This document shows, piece after piece, positions 1 to 8,511 of a DNA stretch of 64,000 nucleotides. A model generated the notes under the pieces. It saw nothing but the letters and a program-made list of their open reading frames with translations. It was not told the DNA's origin and did not search any database. This DNA comes from Armatimonadota bacterium (lineage in GTDB: Bacteria > Armatimonadota > Fimbriimonadia > Fimbriimonadales > Fimbriimonadaceae): positions 1 to 64,000 of the forward strand of contig JAGQUX010000008.1 of NCBI GenBank assembly GCA_020438215.1, read 5' to 3'. Positions within the stretch are counted from its first letter, which is position 1. Every line of letters starts with the position of its first letter. The translations under genes and the position numbers were made by a program.

Positions 1-1
1 T

Positions 2-100
2 GGCGACGAAAGAGTCAAGGAAATCGCTCGGATGCTCGCTGGAGAGCAGATCGGGGAGTCCGCTTTAGCGAATGCAAAAGAAATCCTCAATCAGGGCTAA
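2..100 (+). CDS. recN: RecN-like DNA repair ATPase, C-terminal end only
   Basis: An open frame enters from the left edge and encodes 32 residues before a TAA. It reads EIARMLAGEQ followed by ESALANAKEIL, which resembles the conserved C-terminus of RecN, the SMC-like ATPase of double-strand break repair (the family ends in a similar R-EIARML-G----ALAHAKELL pattern). Only this tail is visible, so the catalytic motifs cannot be checked. The identification depends on the tail motif alone. Confidence 0.6.
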   Translation, partial: GDERVKEIARMLAGEQIGESALANAKEILNQG

Positions 101-177
101 AACCGGGACGAACTGTATCGTTTTGTTATCCCGGGCGTCAGGCCATATGTACAACTCGGTTGGAGTAACAAAAACTT

Positions 178-1686
178 ATGCTTTCTACTGTTATGTCGCT
201 GGCCCTGCTCGGACAAGTGAGCGGAGCAACACCATCAAAAATTGTCGATGCATCTCTGTTTAAGAACGGATACGCCGTTCTCACTCATGAAATGACTGTC
301 CCCGCGAGCGGAGTCATCAATCTGGAAGAAATCCCGCAAGGCCGACTCGGTACCGTCTGGGTTTCCTCTGATTCACGCACGAAGATCACCAGCGTTGTCC
401 TCACCAAGTCTTCAACGAAAAATGTGACTGAAGTCAGCGCGGATTCTATGGGCGAGGTCCTGAAGCTCAACAAGGGCAAAACCGCCACCTTGACACTCCT
501 CACGACCAAGGGTGAAGAGTACAAAATTGACGCCAAGATCGTGGAGGTACAAGGCTCACTTCTCGTTGTTGATGAAGCCGGAACGCGCCACTTCCTCCCT
601 CTCTCCGCCTTGCTTCGCTTCAGTCTTCCCGATGGCGTTTACAGCCGCAAGATTGAATCGACTAAGGAGTCACCTGTCCTCAAAATCAGCGCGACGGCGG
701 GCGGAAAGGTCTATATCATGGCTCTCCAGCGCGGGATGATGTGGTCGCCAGCCTACAACCTAGAGTTGATGGAGAAAGGCAAGGTGAAGATCATCGGGAA
801 AGCCACCATCATCAATGAGCTTGGCGACCTCATGAACCAGGATGTCAAGCTCATCACCGGTTTCCCCAACATCCGTTATGCCGATCTCCCCGATCCGCTG
901 ACCGATCTCAGCACAATGGGTCGTGGCGCAGATGCGATGCTCGGTGCAGCGGCGAAGGCTTCTCAAGTGCCAATGCAGAATATGGCATTTGCCCGCCGAG
1001 AATCAGGCTCTCCAGGTGCAGACTTCTACGGATCATTTGAAGAAACTGCCACCGGAGGTGAAATGCTGGAAGATCTCTATTTCTATACCCAGCCTAAGGT
1101 CAATCTCAAGAAAGGGGATCGCGGTTACTTCGTCATGTTCTCGAAGGATACGGACTTCAACCATATCTACACACTTAACCTCAATGAAGGCGAAGACAAC
1201 CCCGAGGTTTGGCACGAAATCAAGTTCAAAAACAATGTCGATATGCCGCTCACTACTGGCCCCGCAGTTGTCATGCAAAAGGGCGAGATCATCGGTCAGG
1301 ATGAGCTGAAATACACCTCAAATGGGGCAGACGCCTTCCTGAAAATCTCGAAGGCTCTCGATATTTCTGCTGCCGCAACCAGCGAAGAAATCACCCGAGA
1401 GCGCGGAGCCATCAAGGATCGATACAACAACCCCGCTTTCGATCTTGTGACCGTCAAAGGCACGGTCGAACTTATCAACCGCAAAGGCGAAGATGTAACC
1501 ATGGAAATCACCAAAGACGTGGAAGGCGAACTCACAGAGGCCTCCAATGGCGGCAAGATTGTCAAGACGGCGAAGAGGCTCAATAGCCAAAACATCAACA
1601 GCCGCGTTGTGTGGACGCCAACCCTCAAGAAGGGTGGCAAGCTGACTCTGACATACACCTATCAGGTGTACATCGCGTCACGCTAG
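178..1686 (+). CDS. Exported DUF4139-like protein
   Basis: 502 aa. The first 17 residues are hydrophobic and end in VSGA, like a short signal peptide lacking a strongly basic n-region, so export is likely but not certain. The segment from about residue 25 (SLFKNGYAVLTHE, then a VWVSSDS stretch) and the beta-rich C-terminal half resemble DUF4139 (mucoidy-inhibitor-like) proteins of unknown biochemical role. Residues 225-290 are Met/Ala-rich and low in complexity. The ATG is preceded by GGAG at a rather long spacing of 12 nt. A strong terminator follows. The gene stands alone between recN and the convergent pth. Confidence 0.6.
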   Translation: MLSTVMSLALLGQVSGATPSKIVDASLFKNGYAVLTHEMTVPASGVINLEEIPQGRLGTVWVSSDSRTKITSVVLTKSSTKNVTEVSADSMGEVLKLNKGKTATLTLLTTKGEEYKIDAKIVEVQGSLLVVDEAGTRHFLPLSALLRFSLPDGVYSRKIESTKESPVLKISATAGGKVYIMALQRGMMWSPAYNLELMEKGKVKIIGKATIINELGDLMNQDVKLITGFPNIRYADLPDPLTDLSTMGRGADAMLGAAAKASQVPMQNMAFARRESGSPGADFYGSFEETATGGEMLEDLYFYTQPKVNLKKGDRGYFVMFSKDTDFNHIYTLNLNEGEDNPEVWHEIKFKNNVDMPLTTGPAVVMQKGEIIGQDELKYTSNGADAFLKISKALDISAAATSEEITRERGAIKDRYNNPAFDLVTVKGTVELINRKGEDVTMEITKDVEGELTEASNGGKIVKTAKRLNSQNINSRVVWTPTLKKGGKLTLTYTYQVYIASR

Positions 1687-1712
1687 ATTTTTTGTCTCGA
1701 AAATCTTCTCTC

Positions 1713-1745
1713 CGCCGCTCCACCCGATTTGGAGCGGCGTTTTTT
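1713..1745 (+). terminator. Intrinsic terminator of the DUF4139-like gene
   Basis: A perfect 10-bp stem (CGCCGCTCCA, 1713-1722, pairing with 1730-1739) has a 7-nt loop and runs into a T tract at 1740-1744. The T tract overlaps the end of the convergent pth gene. There is no matching A tract on the other side, so it acts mainly on the plus strand. Confidence 0.9.
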
Positions 1746-2343
1746 ATTCGGTATTGACCGAGTTCATAGCTCGCTCAACGCCATCGGCGAGCCACAATTC
1801 ACACCCATCGACTGACATCCTGATCGCGTCTTGGATCAGCGGCTTTTCTTCCGGTTTGAAGCGCGACAGAACATGATCAACAGTTTCACCCGCCTTGCCG
1901 ATCCCAATCTTAATCCGCGGATACTCTTGCGAACCAAGGCTTTGGATCACCGACTTGTGCCCGTTATGACCACCGGCTCCTCCCTTGGGCTTCATCTTGA
2001 CTTTGCCCGTTGGCAGATCAAGATCATCAGCGATCACAAGGATGTTTTCCGGTTTGATTCCGTGCTGTTTGGCGTGGGCGGCCACTGACCGACCGCTCAG
2101 GTTCATAAACGTCATCGGCTTGACAAGAAGGCAATCTACGCCACCGATTTGAACTTCGGTGCAGAGCGATTGGTTCTTGGTATTCCGAATCTGAGTTCCG
2201 TGCCGCTCAGCCAATGCATCCACAACATCAAACCCAACATTGTGTCGAGTTCCGCGATACTCTGCGCCTGGATTCCCCAACCCGACAATCATGTGGGTGG
2301 GATACAGTTTCGGCCCTTTGTTGCGGCGTTTGAAGAACCTCAT
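1744..2343 (-). CDS. pth: Peptidyl-tRNA hydrolase
   Basis: 199 aa. It releases tRNA from peptidyl-tRNA that drops off stalled ribosomes, in the cytoplasm. Family motifs are in order: GLGNPG (21-26), TRHNVGF with the catalytic His at 34, FMNLSG near 80, DDLDLP near 105 (the Asp partner), and GGAGGHNGHKS near 121. An extra basic N-terminus of about 16 residues (MRFFKRRNKGPKLYP) precedes the usual start and could be a real extension or a start-site artefact. The start lies 10 nt after the uppP stop, with GGAAG upstream, so it is probably translated from the same message as uppP, wecB and the transferase gene. Confidence 0.95.
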   Translation of the reverse strand: MRFFKRRNKGPKLYPTHMIVGLGNPGAEYRGTRHNVGFDVVDALAERHGTQIRNTKNQSLCTEVQIGGVDCLLVKPMTFMNLSGRSVAAHAKQHGIKPENILVIADDLDLPTGKVKMKPKGGAGGHNGHKSVIQSLGSQEYPRIKIGIGKAGETVDHVLSRFKPEEKPLIQDAIRMSVDGCELWLADGVERAMNSVNTE

Positions 2344-2353
2344 GCCGCTTCCA

Positions 2354-3202
2354 TTATGGAGTGATTGGCGTTGTCAGCGGATCAACCGGGATTTTGCCCG
2401 CAAACACGAGCGCAAGCAGAATCACTGCCAGAGCTACGCGATAAATCACGAAGACGGTTGTGTTCTTAGTTTGCAAAAATTTCATGAGAAACGCAATCGC
2501 CCAATACCCACTGATGAACGCCACCACCGTCGCAATGACAGTCGGCATCAGGCCAGCACCCAGCAGAACCTCGCGCTCCTTAGCCAACTTATAAAGTCCA
2601 GAAGCGGCAACGCTCGGCACAGAAAGGAGGAAAGAAACCCGCGCCGCCGTCGCTCGATCAAACTTCGCGAAGAGGCCGCCAGTGATGGTGCTTCCGCTAC
2701 GACTAGAGCCAGGAACCAGAGCCAAGCACTGCCAGAGCCCCATCAGAATTCCATCTTTCACGGTGAAGTCATCAATGGTGCGTTCTTGCTTGCCTTTCCA
2801 ATCGGCGAACCCTAGGAGCAAGCCAAAGCCAGCCAGAGTTGCGGCGACAACGTAAGATGATCGCAGGACAGTATCGATCTCCTTTTCAAAAAGCAAACCA
2901 ACAACCGCCACCGGAATCGTCCCGAAGAATATCCCCCATCCAAGTTTGGCGTCACGCTCGGCGCGGAGATCTGGCTTAAAGAGTGAACCTCCCCAAGTCT
3001 TGATGATGTTCACCAGATCTTTCCAGAAATAGATCAAGACGGCAACGAGCGTTCCAATCTGAATCACCGCCGTGAACCCTGAGCCAGGGTCAGTCCACCC
3101 AAACAATCGCGGCACGATCAGCAAGTGTCCGCTACTACTGATGGGTAAGAACTCTGTCAATCCTTGCAAGAGTCCGAGAATGATCGCCTGAATTACGTCC
3201 AC
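2354..3202 (-). CDS. uppP: Undecaprenyl-diphosphatase (UppP/BacA)
   Basis: 282 aa polytopic membrane enzyme that dephosphorylates undecaprenyl diphosphate, recycling the lipid carrier for cell-wall and polysaccharide synthesis. The first signature LQGLTEFLPISSSGH is at residues 12-26 and the second, PGSSRSGSTITGG, near 163-175. Both hold the conserved Glu/Ser/His and Arg/Ser residues. The length is typical. Its 5' end overlaps the 3' end of wecB by 10 nt, and downstream genes also act on lipid-linked glycan precursors or translation, so this is one minus-strand operon. Confidence 0.95.
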   Translation of the reverse strand: MDVIQAIILGLLQGLTEFLPISSSGHLLIVPRLFGWTDPGSGFTAVIQIGTLVAVLIYFWKDLVNIIKTWGGSLFKPDLRAERDAKLGWGIFFGTIPVAVVGLLFEKEIDTVLRSSYVVAATLAGFGLLLGFADWKGKQERTIDDFTVKDGILMGLWQCLALVPGSSRSGSTITGGLFAKFDRATAARVSFLLSVPSVAASGLYKLAKEREVLLGAGLMPTVIATVVAFISGYWAIAFLMKFLQTKNTTVFVIYRVALAVILLALVFAGKIPVDPLTTPITP

Positions 3203-4326
3203 ATTGTCTCCACAGGGGAGTCGATTCCAAAACGCTTGAGGGCGATGTATCGAATCCGTGCTGATGCTTTCCCATCGCCATACGGGCTCACCGATTGCGC
3301 CATCACAGAGTACGCGTCGGGATCGTCCAAGAGCCGAGAGGCATCCGCTTCGATCTTCTCACGATCTGTGCCAACGAGGCGCGCTGTGCCAGCTCGGACG
3401 CCCTCTGGACGCTCTGTTGTGTCCCGGAGAACAAGAACAGGCACTCCAAATGCAGGAGCTTCTTCCTGCACACCGCCCGAATCTGTCAGGATCAAAGTGC
3501 TTCGCTTCATCAGAGAAACAAAGTCCATGTAGTCCGGCGGTTCGATGAGATCAATTCGATCATGCCCACCAAGTATGGAAGTCAGCACCTCACGAACTTG
3601 CGGGTTGCGGTGCATCGCTACAACGAGCTTGGTGTCGGGCCGCGCATCAATAATCGTTTTGGCTGCTTCGGCGATCCGTTTTTGTGGCTCGCCCCAGTTC
3701 TCGCGGCGGTGGGTCGTAAGCAAGATAATCCGCCCTTCATAATCGGGATACCAGTTGCCGGGGTTCGCCGCAACCATCTGCTGAACTGCGTCAATCCCCG
3801 TGTTTCCGGTCACGAAAACCCGCTCTTGGTTTGCTCCTTCTTTGAGCAGATTGTCTGCCGCCCAAGTCGTTGGTGGAAAGTGCAAATCCGCAAACAAACC
3901 AACCGCTCGGCGATTGAACTCTTCTGGGAATGGATCGAAGACCGTTTCTGTTCGCAAACCCGCTTCGACATGTGCGAACGGTATCTGGCGATAGAACGCA
4001 TTCAGTCCGGCAACAAATGTCGTTGTCGTATCCCCTTGGGCAAAAACCAAGTCCGGCTTTTGCTCATCAATGATCTTGTCGAGCCCTTCCAGAATTCTGC
4101 GCGTGACATCCGCTAGCGTCTGACCGTGTTGCATGATGTCGAGGTCATAGTCGGGCTTGAGATCAAACGCATCCAGAGCCTGAGCCAGCATCTCGCGGTG
4201 CTGACCAGTCGCCACCAAAACCGTATCCACCCGGTCGGAGAATTTCAGCATCTCCTTCACGACCGGTGCGGTCTTGATCGCATCAGGCCGAGTACCAACT
4301 ACAAAAAGGAACTTCGGTTTAGCCAC
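3193..4326 (-). CDS. wecB: UDP-N-acetylglucosamine 2-epimerase
   Basis: 377 aa cytoplasmic enzyme that interconverts UDP-GlcNAc and UDP-ManNAc for surface polysaccharide synthesis. Motifs: GTRPDAIKTAP near the N-terminus, QGDTTTTFVAGL followed by HVEAGLRT near 97-125, TTHRREN near 205, and DSGGVQEEAP then RDTTERPEG near 282-310. These are the substrate-binding signatures of the WecB/MnaA family. It overlaps uppP downstream and the WecA/TagO-like gene upstream by 8 nt. The context (lipid-carrier recycling plus a polyprenyl-phosphate sugar transferase) supports a role in a teichoic-acid- or ECA-like or other undecaprenyl-linked glycan. Confidence 0.93.
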   Translation of the reverse strand: MAKPKFLFVVGTRPDAIKTAPVVKEMLKFSDRVDTVLVATGQHREMLAQALDAFDLKPDYDLDIMQHGQTLADVTRRILEGLDKIIDEQKPDLVFAQGDTTTTFVAGLNAFYRQIPFAHVEAGLRTETVFDPFPEEFNRRAVGLFADLHFPPTTWAADNLLKEGANQERVFVTGNTGIDAVQQMVAANPGNWYPDYEGRIILLTTHRRENWGEPQKRIAEAAKTIIDARPDTKLVVAMHRNPQVREVLTSILGGHDRIDLIEPPDYMDFVSLMKRSTLILTDSGGVQEEAPAFGVPVLVLRDTTERPEGVRAGTARLVGTDREKIEADASRLLDDPDAYSVMAQSVSPYGDGKASARIRYIALKRFGIDSPVETMWT

Positions 4327-5356
4327 TTCGCCTCACTAAGAATAACAATAATCCAGACAGCGCCATCGCAATCAGATACAGTATCCACACCGTTTGCCTT
4401 TGATTCAGTCCCGTCCCGAGAAGCGTGTGGTGCAAGTGCCGCTTATCTGGCTGGGTGATCGGCGTTCGGGAAAGCACCCTCCGCGTCATGACAAACACAG
4501 CATCAAAGAGCGGAATCCCGAAAACAAGAAGCGGAATCAAAACCGCTAGCGTCGCCGCCGTTTTGAACGCCCCAACAATGCTGAGGGATGCGAGCAAGAA
4601 TCCGAGCGTTTGCGCTCCGCCCGTCCCCATGAAAATCTTGGCCGGGTTGTAGTTGTATCTCAAAAAGCCGAGACTTGCCCCTGCGATCGCCATCGCCAGT
4701 AGCGCCACACGGGGTTGACCCTCCAAAGTCGCGATCACGCCAAGAGTCGTCGCTGCAATCGTCGAAATCCCGCACGAGAGCCCGTCAATCCCATCTATCG
4801 TATCCATCGTCTTTGTGACAACGAATATGTAGATCGCCGTGAGAGGAATCGCAAATAACCCAAACCCGAGCCAACCATCATCCAGCCAAGGCAATCCAAT
4901 TCCCGTGATCTGAACGGTTCCCACCGAGCTACTAAAGAACTGAACCCCCACGCCCACCAGCAGCAACACGGCAAGCTGAATCTTTGCTGAATATTGGTGA
5001 AGATCATCCAGCGCTCCATACACCACCATCACAATGGAGCCAAGCAGAATCCCTATCAAATACGGAGGGAAGGGAGCCTCCGGGTAAGCAAACGGCAACA
5101 CGGAGCAAACTGCCACCACAAATGCAATGAAGATGGCAATTCCACCCCAACGCGGCGTTGGTTCGGTATGAACTCGGCGGTCGTCGCGGGTGGGGTCGTC
5201 GACCGCCCCTTTGGAAATTGCAAACTTGCGGACAAAGGGAGTGACCAGCAACGAGACCACCAGCGCGATCAATCCAGTCAGGATTGGCGTTCGAAAGCCG
5301 GGAATGAAGTTCTCCCAGCCTCCCTGCAAATCGGCGATCAGGCTCAAGCTTGGCAC
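4319..5356 (-). CDS. Polyprenyl-phosphate sugar-1-phosphate transferase (WecA/TagO/MraY family)
   Basis: 345 aa integral membrane protein with about ten hydrophobic segments. It is predicted to transfer GlcNAc-1-P (or a related sugar phosphate) to undecaprenyl phosphate, the first committed step of glycan assembly. Family motifs seen: VDDPTRDDRRVH and PTPRWGG near 37-53, DDLHQ near 115, TMDTIDGIDGLSCG near 183, and the HIHH-type cytosolic loop as RHLHHTLL near 307, which marks WecA/TagO rather than MraY. It overlaps wecB by 8 nt and the dCMP deaminase gene by 13 nt. MraY is less likely because no mur genes are nearby. Confidence 0.88.
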   Translation of the reverse strand: MPSLSLIADLQGGWENFIPGFRTPILTGLIALVVSLLVTPFVRKFAISKGAVDDPTRDDRRVHTEPTPRWGGIAIFIAFVVAVCSVLPFAYPEAPFPPYLIGILLGSIVMVVYGALDDLHQYSAKIQLAVLLLVGVGVQFFSSSVGTVQITGIGLPWLDDGWLGFGLFAIPLTAIYIFVVTKTMDTIDGIDGLSCGISTIAATTLGVIATLEGQPRVALLAMAIAGASLGFLRYNYNPAKIFMGTGGAQTLGFLLASLSIVGAFKTAATLAVLIPLLVFGIPLFDAVFVMTRRVLSRTPITQPDKRHLHHTLLGTGLNQRQTVWILYLIAMALSGLLLFLVRRSG

Positions 5357-5829
5357 CCTATTTCTTCCAGACGATTCTCAGCGTACCGAAAGAGCTTGAG
5401 ATCGGCCAAACGGAACAGTTCCAGCGCAAAATCGTCCGGGTAATCCCCTTCAAAGATCACTGCTTTGATGCCGCCGTTGATCAGCATCTTGGCGCAGGTG
5501 TTACACGGCTGGCAAGTGACATAGATCGTTGCTCCTTCCGTTGAAATCCCGAGTTTTGCCGCTTGGAGGAGCGCATTCTGCTCAGCGTGGAGCGAGCGGA
5601 TACAATGCCCGGCCCGCATACAACCGTTCGGCCAATCGTTCTCAGGTCCACCTTCTGGGCAGTGAGGGAGTCCGCTGGGCGCGCCGTTATATCCCGTAGC
5701 GAGAATCCGGCGATCCTTCACGACCACCGCACCCACTTGACGACGCGGGCATGTCGCCCTGGTTTTCACCAGATGGGCGATTTCCATGAAGTATGTGTCC
5801 CAACTCGGCCGCGCCGACATTACTCGCAA
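5344..5829 (-). CDS. dCMP deaminase (ComEB-like cytidine/deoxycytidylate deaminase)
   Basis: 161 aa zinc-dependent deaminase converting dCMP to dUMP for thymidylate synthesis. The sequence shows TCPRRQVGAVVV near 26-37, the zinc and proton-relay motif HAEQNALLQ (His and Glu) near 80, and PCNTC near 107 supplying the two zinc Cys. Extra residues in the GLPHCPEGG and GHCIRSLHAE segment match the dCMP deaminase subgroup with a second metal-binding Cys/His set. Its end overlaps the glycosyltransferase start by 13 nt, so it is probably the first gene of the five-gene minus-strand operon ending at pth. Confidence 0.92.
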   Translation of the reverse strand: MRVMSARPSWDTYFMEIAHLVKTRATCPRRQVGAVVVKDRRILATGYNGAPSGLPHCPEGGPENDWPNGCMRAGHCIRSLHAEQNALLQAAKLGISTEGATIYVTCQPCNTCAKMLINGGIKAVIFEGDYPDDFALELFRLADLKLFRYAENRLEEIGCQA

Positions 5830-5854
5830 TTATGACTGGTCTGGCGGGTTCAGT

Positions 5855-5888
5855 TTGAGTCTGGGGAGTCTGTTTTCCCCAGACTCAA
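5855..5888. terminator. Strong hairpin between lemA and the dCMP deaminase gene
   Basis: A perfect 13-bp inverted repeat (TTGAGTCTGGGGA, 5855-5867, pairing with 5876-5888) around an 8-nt loop lies just after the lemA-like stop and 26 nt before the deaminase start. Neither strand has a real T tract, so this could be a factor-assisted terminator, an mRNA 3'-end stabiliser or an attenuating structure. Confidence 0.55.
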
Positions 5889-5899
5889 TTGCTAGAAGC

Positions 5900-6463
5900 T
5901 CACACCGCCGTGGAAGGAACCTGATACACCACCGGATCAGCTTCAAAGAATGACGCAGGAGTTCCCTTCACAACCAAATTAGAAGGAAACATCTCCAGAA
6001 GATTGTTGTACGCCCGGGCATTGCCATTGTAGAACCGACGAGCGGCGGCAATCCGATCTTCGGTCATGACAAGCTCTTGCTGCAATGCCAGAAAATTCTC
6101 GTTGGCACGGAGTTGGGGATATGCCTCCAAGCGAGCTACCAACTGATTAACGGCTTGGACAAACTCTTTCTCACGGTCGTAGCGGTGATGTTCTGAACGC
6201 AGCTCTTGAACCGCTGCCTCCCGAGCTTCTGCCAACCGTGTGAAGACAGCTTCTTCGTGCTTGGTGACCCCCTTCACCATCTCAACGAGGTTCGGGATGA
6301 GGTCGTGGCGTCGTTTGAGTTGGATTTCAATATTGGAACGGCTCTCGTACAGGTTGTTACGCAATGCCACCCCCCGATTCTGGGTGGCAATCAACCAAAT
6401 CACTGGGAGGATAACGAACGCCGCTAGACAAAATACTGGGGCAATAATTTCCGTGTCCATCAT
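5900..6463 (-). CDS. lemA: LemA family membrane-anchored protein
   Basis: 187 aa from the chosen ATG at 6463, which overlaps the upstream stop as ATGA; a longer reading begins at 6532 but buries this coupling. An N-terminal TM segment (residues about 8-25) is followed by the LemA helical signature: NNLYESRSNIEIQLKRR near 33, then HDLIPNLVEMVKGV near 50, and a long helical bundle with NARAYNNLLEMFPSNLV near the end. LemA function is poorly defined; it often neighbours DUF3137-like membrane proteins, and here two such paralogs precede it in the same operon. Confidence 0.88.
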   Translation of the reverse strand: MMDTEIIAPVFCLAAFVILPVIWLIATQNRGVALRNNLYESRSNIEIQLKRRHDLIPNLVEMVKGVTKHEEAVFTRLAEAREAAVQELRSEHHRYDREKEFVQAVNQLVARLEAYPQLRANENFLALQQELVMTEDRIAAARRFYNGNARAYNNLLEMFPSNLVVKGTPASFFEADPVVYQVPSTAV

Positions 6464-7173
6464 CGTCCGTAATCCTTCCGCAAATAGTCTGGCACGATTG
6501 CTTGAATATCCATCATGTATCGCTCCGCCCAAATAATGAACTGCTCATCCAGCTTCCCGCTCTGGTAGAAGATGAAATCCCCGAGTGAGACTTCAAAATG
6601 CCACATCGGCCATCGCATAAAGAACTCCATCATCTTGGGGGTGAGGAAGTCGTAAGCAAACTTTTCTTGAGGGCTTTGAACAAGGAACCGCTCATTAAAT
6701 TCCGCTGATTCCAACTCAATATCTTGCTTGCCAAACTTCTTAGCGAGCCACAAGAATGTTCCCGCCGGATGCACCCGAAGTGGGGGTGAATAGAAAGGCG
6801 TATCCAAAATTGCCACCTTGTAATTGTAATAATGCGTGTCTTCGCCCGAACCCTCTTCAAACGTATATTCAAAGATCATCAGCTCGCCATGAGGGGTCTG
6901 CTTTCGCATCTCGAAATTGATCTTGCGGTTGTCCCCACGATTGAACAGTTGCACCGTCCCCGCGCCATCTGAGGGCGGCTGCGTTCTCCCGCCGAAGAAA
7001 TCCCACCAGGTGCCATCGAACTGCTTATTGACAACCTCGCCACGGTAAGAGAATCCATGTTTGGCGGCAAGCTGAGCCATATATTCCAGCCGCTTTTGCC
7101 GGGATAGATAAGCAACAATGGAAATCACTCCAAAAATGACCAAAGCCAAGACTATAAACGGCGCAAAATCCAT
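6460..7173 (-). CDS. Membrane-anchored DUF3137-like protein, paralog 2
   Basis: 237 aa. One N-terminal TM helix (about 5-24) is followed by a soluble alpha/beta domain. It shares a recognisable pattern with the preceding gene product: a KHGF or LHGY segment, WW followed by a GA.QAPSDGA-like stretch (TQPPSDGAGTVQLFNRG here), HGELMIFEYTFEEGSG, and a C-terminal IELESAEFNERF then FLTPKMMEF segment. The arrangement next to lemA recalls DUF3137/LemA neighbourhoods in other bacteria, but the family assignment is by eye. It starts 1 nt from the previous gene's stop and ends in an ATGA overlap with lemA, so the three are translationally coupled. Confidence 0.7.
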   Translation of the reverse strand: MDFAPFIVLALVIFGVISIVAYLSRQKRLEYMAQLAAKHGFSYRGEVVNKQFDGTWWDFFGGRTQPPSDGAGTVQLFNRGDNRKINFEMRKQTPHGELMIFEYTFEEGSGEDTHYYNYKVAILDTPFYSPPLRVHPAGTFLWLAKKFGKQDIELESAEFNERFLVQSPQEKFAYDFLTPKMMEFFMRWPMWHFEVSLGDFIFYQSGKLDEQFIIWAERYMMDIQAIVPDYLRKDYGR

Positions 7174-7886
7174 CAGTTGCTCCCACCAAAATCCTGCCGC
7201 ACATACCCCGGAATCCGCTCTAACACTCCGTTCAAATGCCGTTCTGATTCACCCACAAAATCAAGTGACAACTGCCCGGCTTGGTAGATGATGAAATCGC
7301 CATAAACCACTTCCATACTCAAAAATCTCTGACGTAAGCACCACTCCATCATTTCCGGGGTGAGGAAATCAAAGGCAAACCGTTCTTCAGATGCCTTGAC
7401 CACGAACGCCCGATTGAATTCATCGGATTCCAATTCAATATCCTGCATTCCCAGCCCTTTGCCCATGACATGCAGAAATGTCTGGGGATGGATCTCCACC
7501 CTCGGAATGGCGAGCCGTGAATCCAGAATTGCAACCGAGAAAGTGTGCGTCGAGCGATTCTTGCCTGAGCCAGTTGTGAATTGATACTCGAAAATAATGA
7601 GCTCGCCATGTTCTGTTCCTCGGCGGAACTCATAGCGGACGCGGCGGCTAGAACCTCGGTTAAAGAGGCTGACCTCCGCCGCACCATCGGTTGGGGCTTG
7701 GCTTGCTCCGACCAACATCCCCCACCAATCTCCTGTCGTGTTGGTTGGTACCTCTCGCCGGAATGTATAGCCGTGGAGCAAGGCATATTCGGCGAGTTGG
7801 TCACCACGCACCTTCTCAGACCACCACATACCAATAATCAGTCCAGCTATCAGCAGACAAAAAAGTATGAATATTGCGATTTCCAT
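7173..7886 (-). CDS. Membrane-anchored DUF3137-like protein, paralog 1
   Basis: 237 aa from ATG 7886. A GTG at 7934 would extend it by 16 residues, but that start sits upstream of the terminator hairpin of the cyclophilin operon, so the ATG is preferred. One N-terminal TM (about 3-24) then a soluble domain with GDWWGMLVGASQAPTDGA, EHGELIIFEYQF, and DIELESDEFNRAF followed by DFLTPEMMEW, parallel to the next gene. No catalytic motif is evident. It heads a three-gene unit ending in lemA. No Shine-Dalgarno sequence is visible and only 6 nt separate the hairpin base from the ATG region, so how it is transcribed is unclear. Confidence 0.7.
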   Translation of the reverse strand: MEIAIFILFCLLIAGLIIGMWWSEKVRGDQLAEYALLHGYTFRREVPTNTTGDWWGMLVGASQAPTDGAAEVSLFNRGSSRRVRYEFRRGTEHGELIIFEYQFTTGSGKNRSTHTFSVAILDSRLAIPRVEIHPQTFLHVMGKGLGMQDIELESDEFNRAFVVKASEERFAFDFLTPEMMEWCLRQRFLSMEVVYGDFIIYQAGQLSLDFVGESERHLNGVLERIPGYVRQDFGGSN

Positions 7887-7892
7887 GAAACA

Positions 7893-7927
7893 GAAAAGAG
7901 CGGCGAGCTGCTTCAGCCCGCCGCTCT
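7893..7927 (-). terminator. Intrinsic terminator of the cyclophilin operon
   Basis: On the minus strand AGAGCGGCG (7919-7927) pairs with CGCCGCTCT (7897-7905) around a partly paired loop, followed by TTTTCTGTTT. It lies just after the stop of the first cyclophilin gene and immediately before the ATG of the DUF3137-like gene. Confidence 0.85.
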
Positions 7928-7955
7928 CAATCACTCAATACGAGTGGAGCTTCGC

Positions 7956-8510
7956 TTAGGATTCAAGTGGCCAAGTCGTGACCGTAACCTTTTCCATCAC
8001 CGCAGGATTATCCTCAAGCGGATTGTCCCGGTGGTCGCGAGGCAGGTTCACAATCGTCTCAACAACATCCATCCCCTCGATGACTTGCCCGAACACCGAA
8101 TACTGGCGATCCAGGTGCGGGGAGGTTTTGTGCATCAAGAAGAACTGTGAGCCAGCCGAATTCGGATCGGCAGTGCGTGCCGCGCTCAGAATGCCCGGCG
8201 TATGAGGAATCTCATTGAACTCCGCATCGATCGTATAACCTGGGCCACCTGTTCCGTGATATTCACGCGGCATCTCGCGGGAATGCGGGTCGCCGCCCTG
8301 AATCATGAATCCAGGAATCACGCGGTGGAATCGCACACCATCATAGAAGCCTTCGGAAGCCAATTTACGAAAGTTGTTTGCATGACCAGGTGCGTGATCA
8401 TCAAAAAACTTCACGACGATGCGTCCGTGATTAGTTTCTACAACTGCGATTTGATCGCCATCATTCGGGACAACTGCGCCAGGAGCGGCGGTGCTACTCA
8501 GTTCTGCCAT
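7956..8510 (-). CDS. Peptidyl-prolyl cis-trans isomerase, cyclophilin type, cytoplasmic
   Basis: 184 aa. No signal peptide, so probably cytoplasmic. The cyclophilin core is complete: GFYDGVRFHRVIPGFMIQGGDP near 54-75 holds the catalytic Arg and Phe/Met residues, SAGSQFFLM near 117 holds the Gln-Phe-Phe of the active site, and YSVFGQVIEGMDVV near 136 is the C-terminal signature. It speeds proline isomerisation during folding. It starts one base after the stop of the next cyclophilin gene in the operon. The three cyclophilins here are clearly paralogous. Confidence 0.95.
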   Translation of the reverse strand: MAELSSTAAPGAVVPNDGDQIAVVETNHGRIVVKFFDDHAPGHANNFRKLASEGFYDGVRFHRVIPGFMIQGGDPHSREMPREYHGTGGPGYTIDAEFNEIPHTPGILSAARTADPNSAGSQFFLMHKTSPHLDRQYSVFGQVIEGMDVVETIVNLPRDHRDNPLEDNPAVMEKVTVTTWPLES

Positions 8511-8511
8511 G

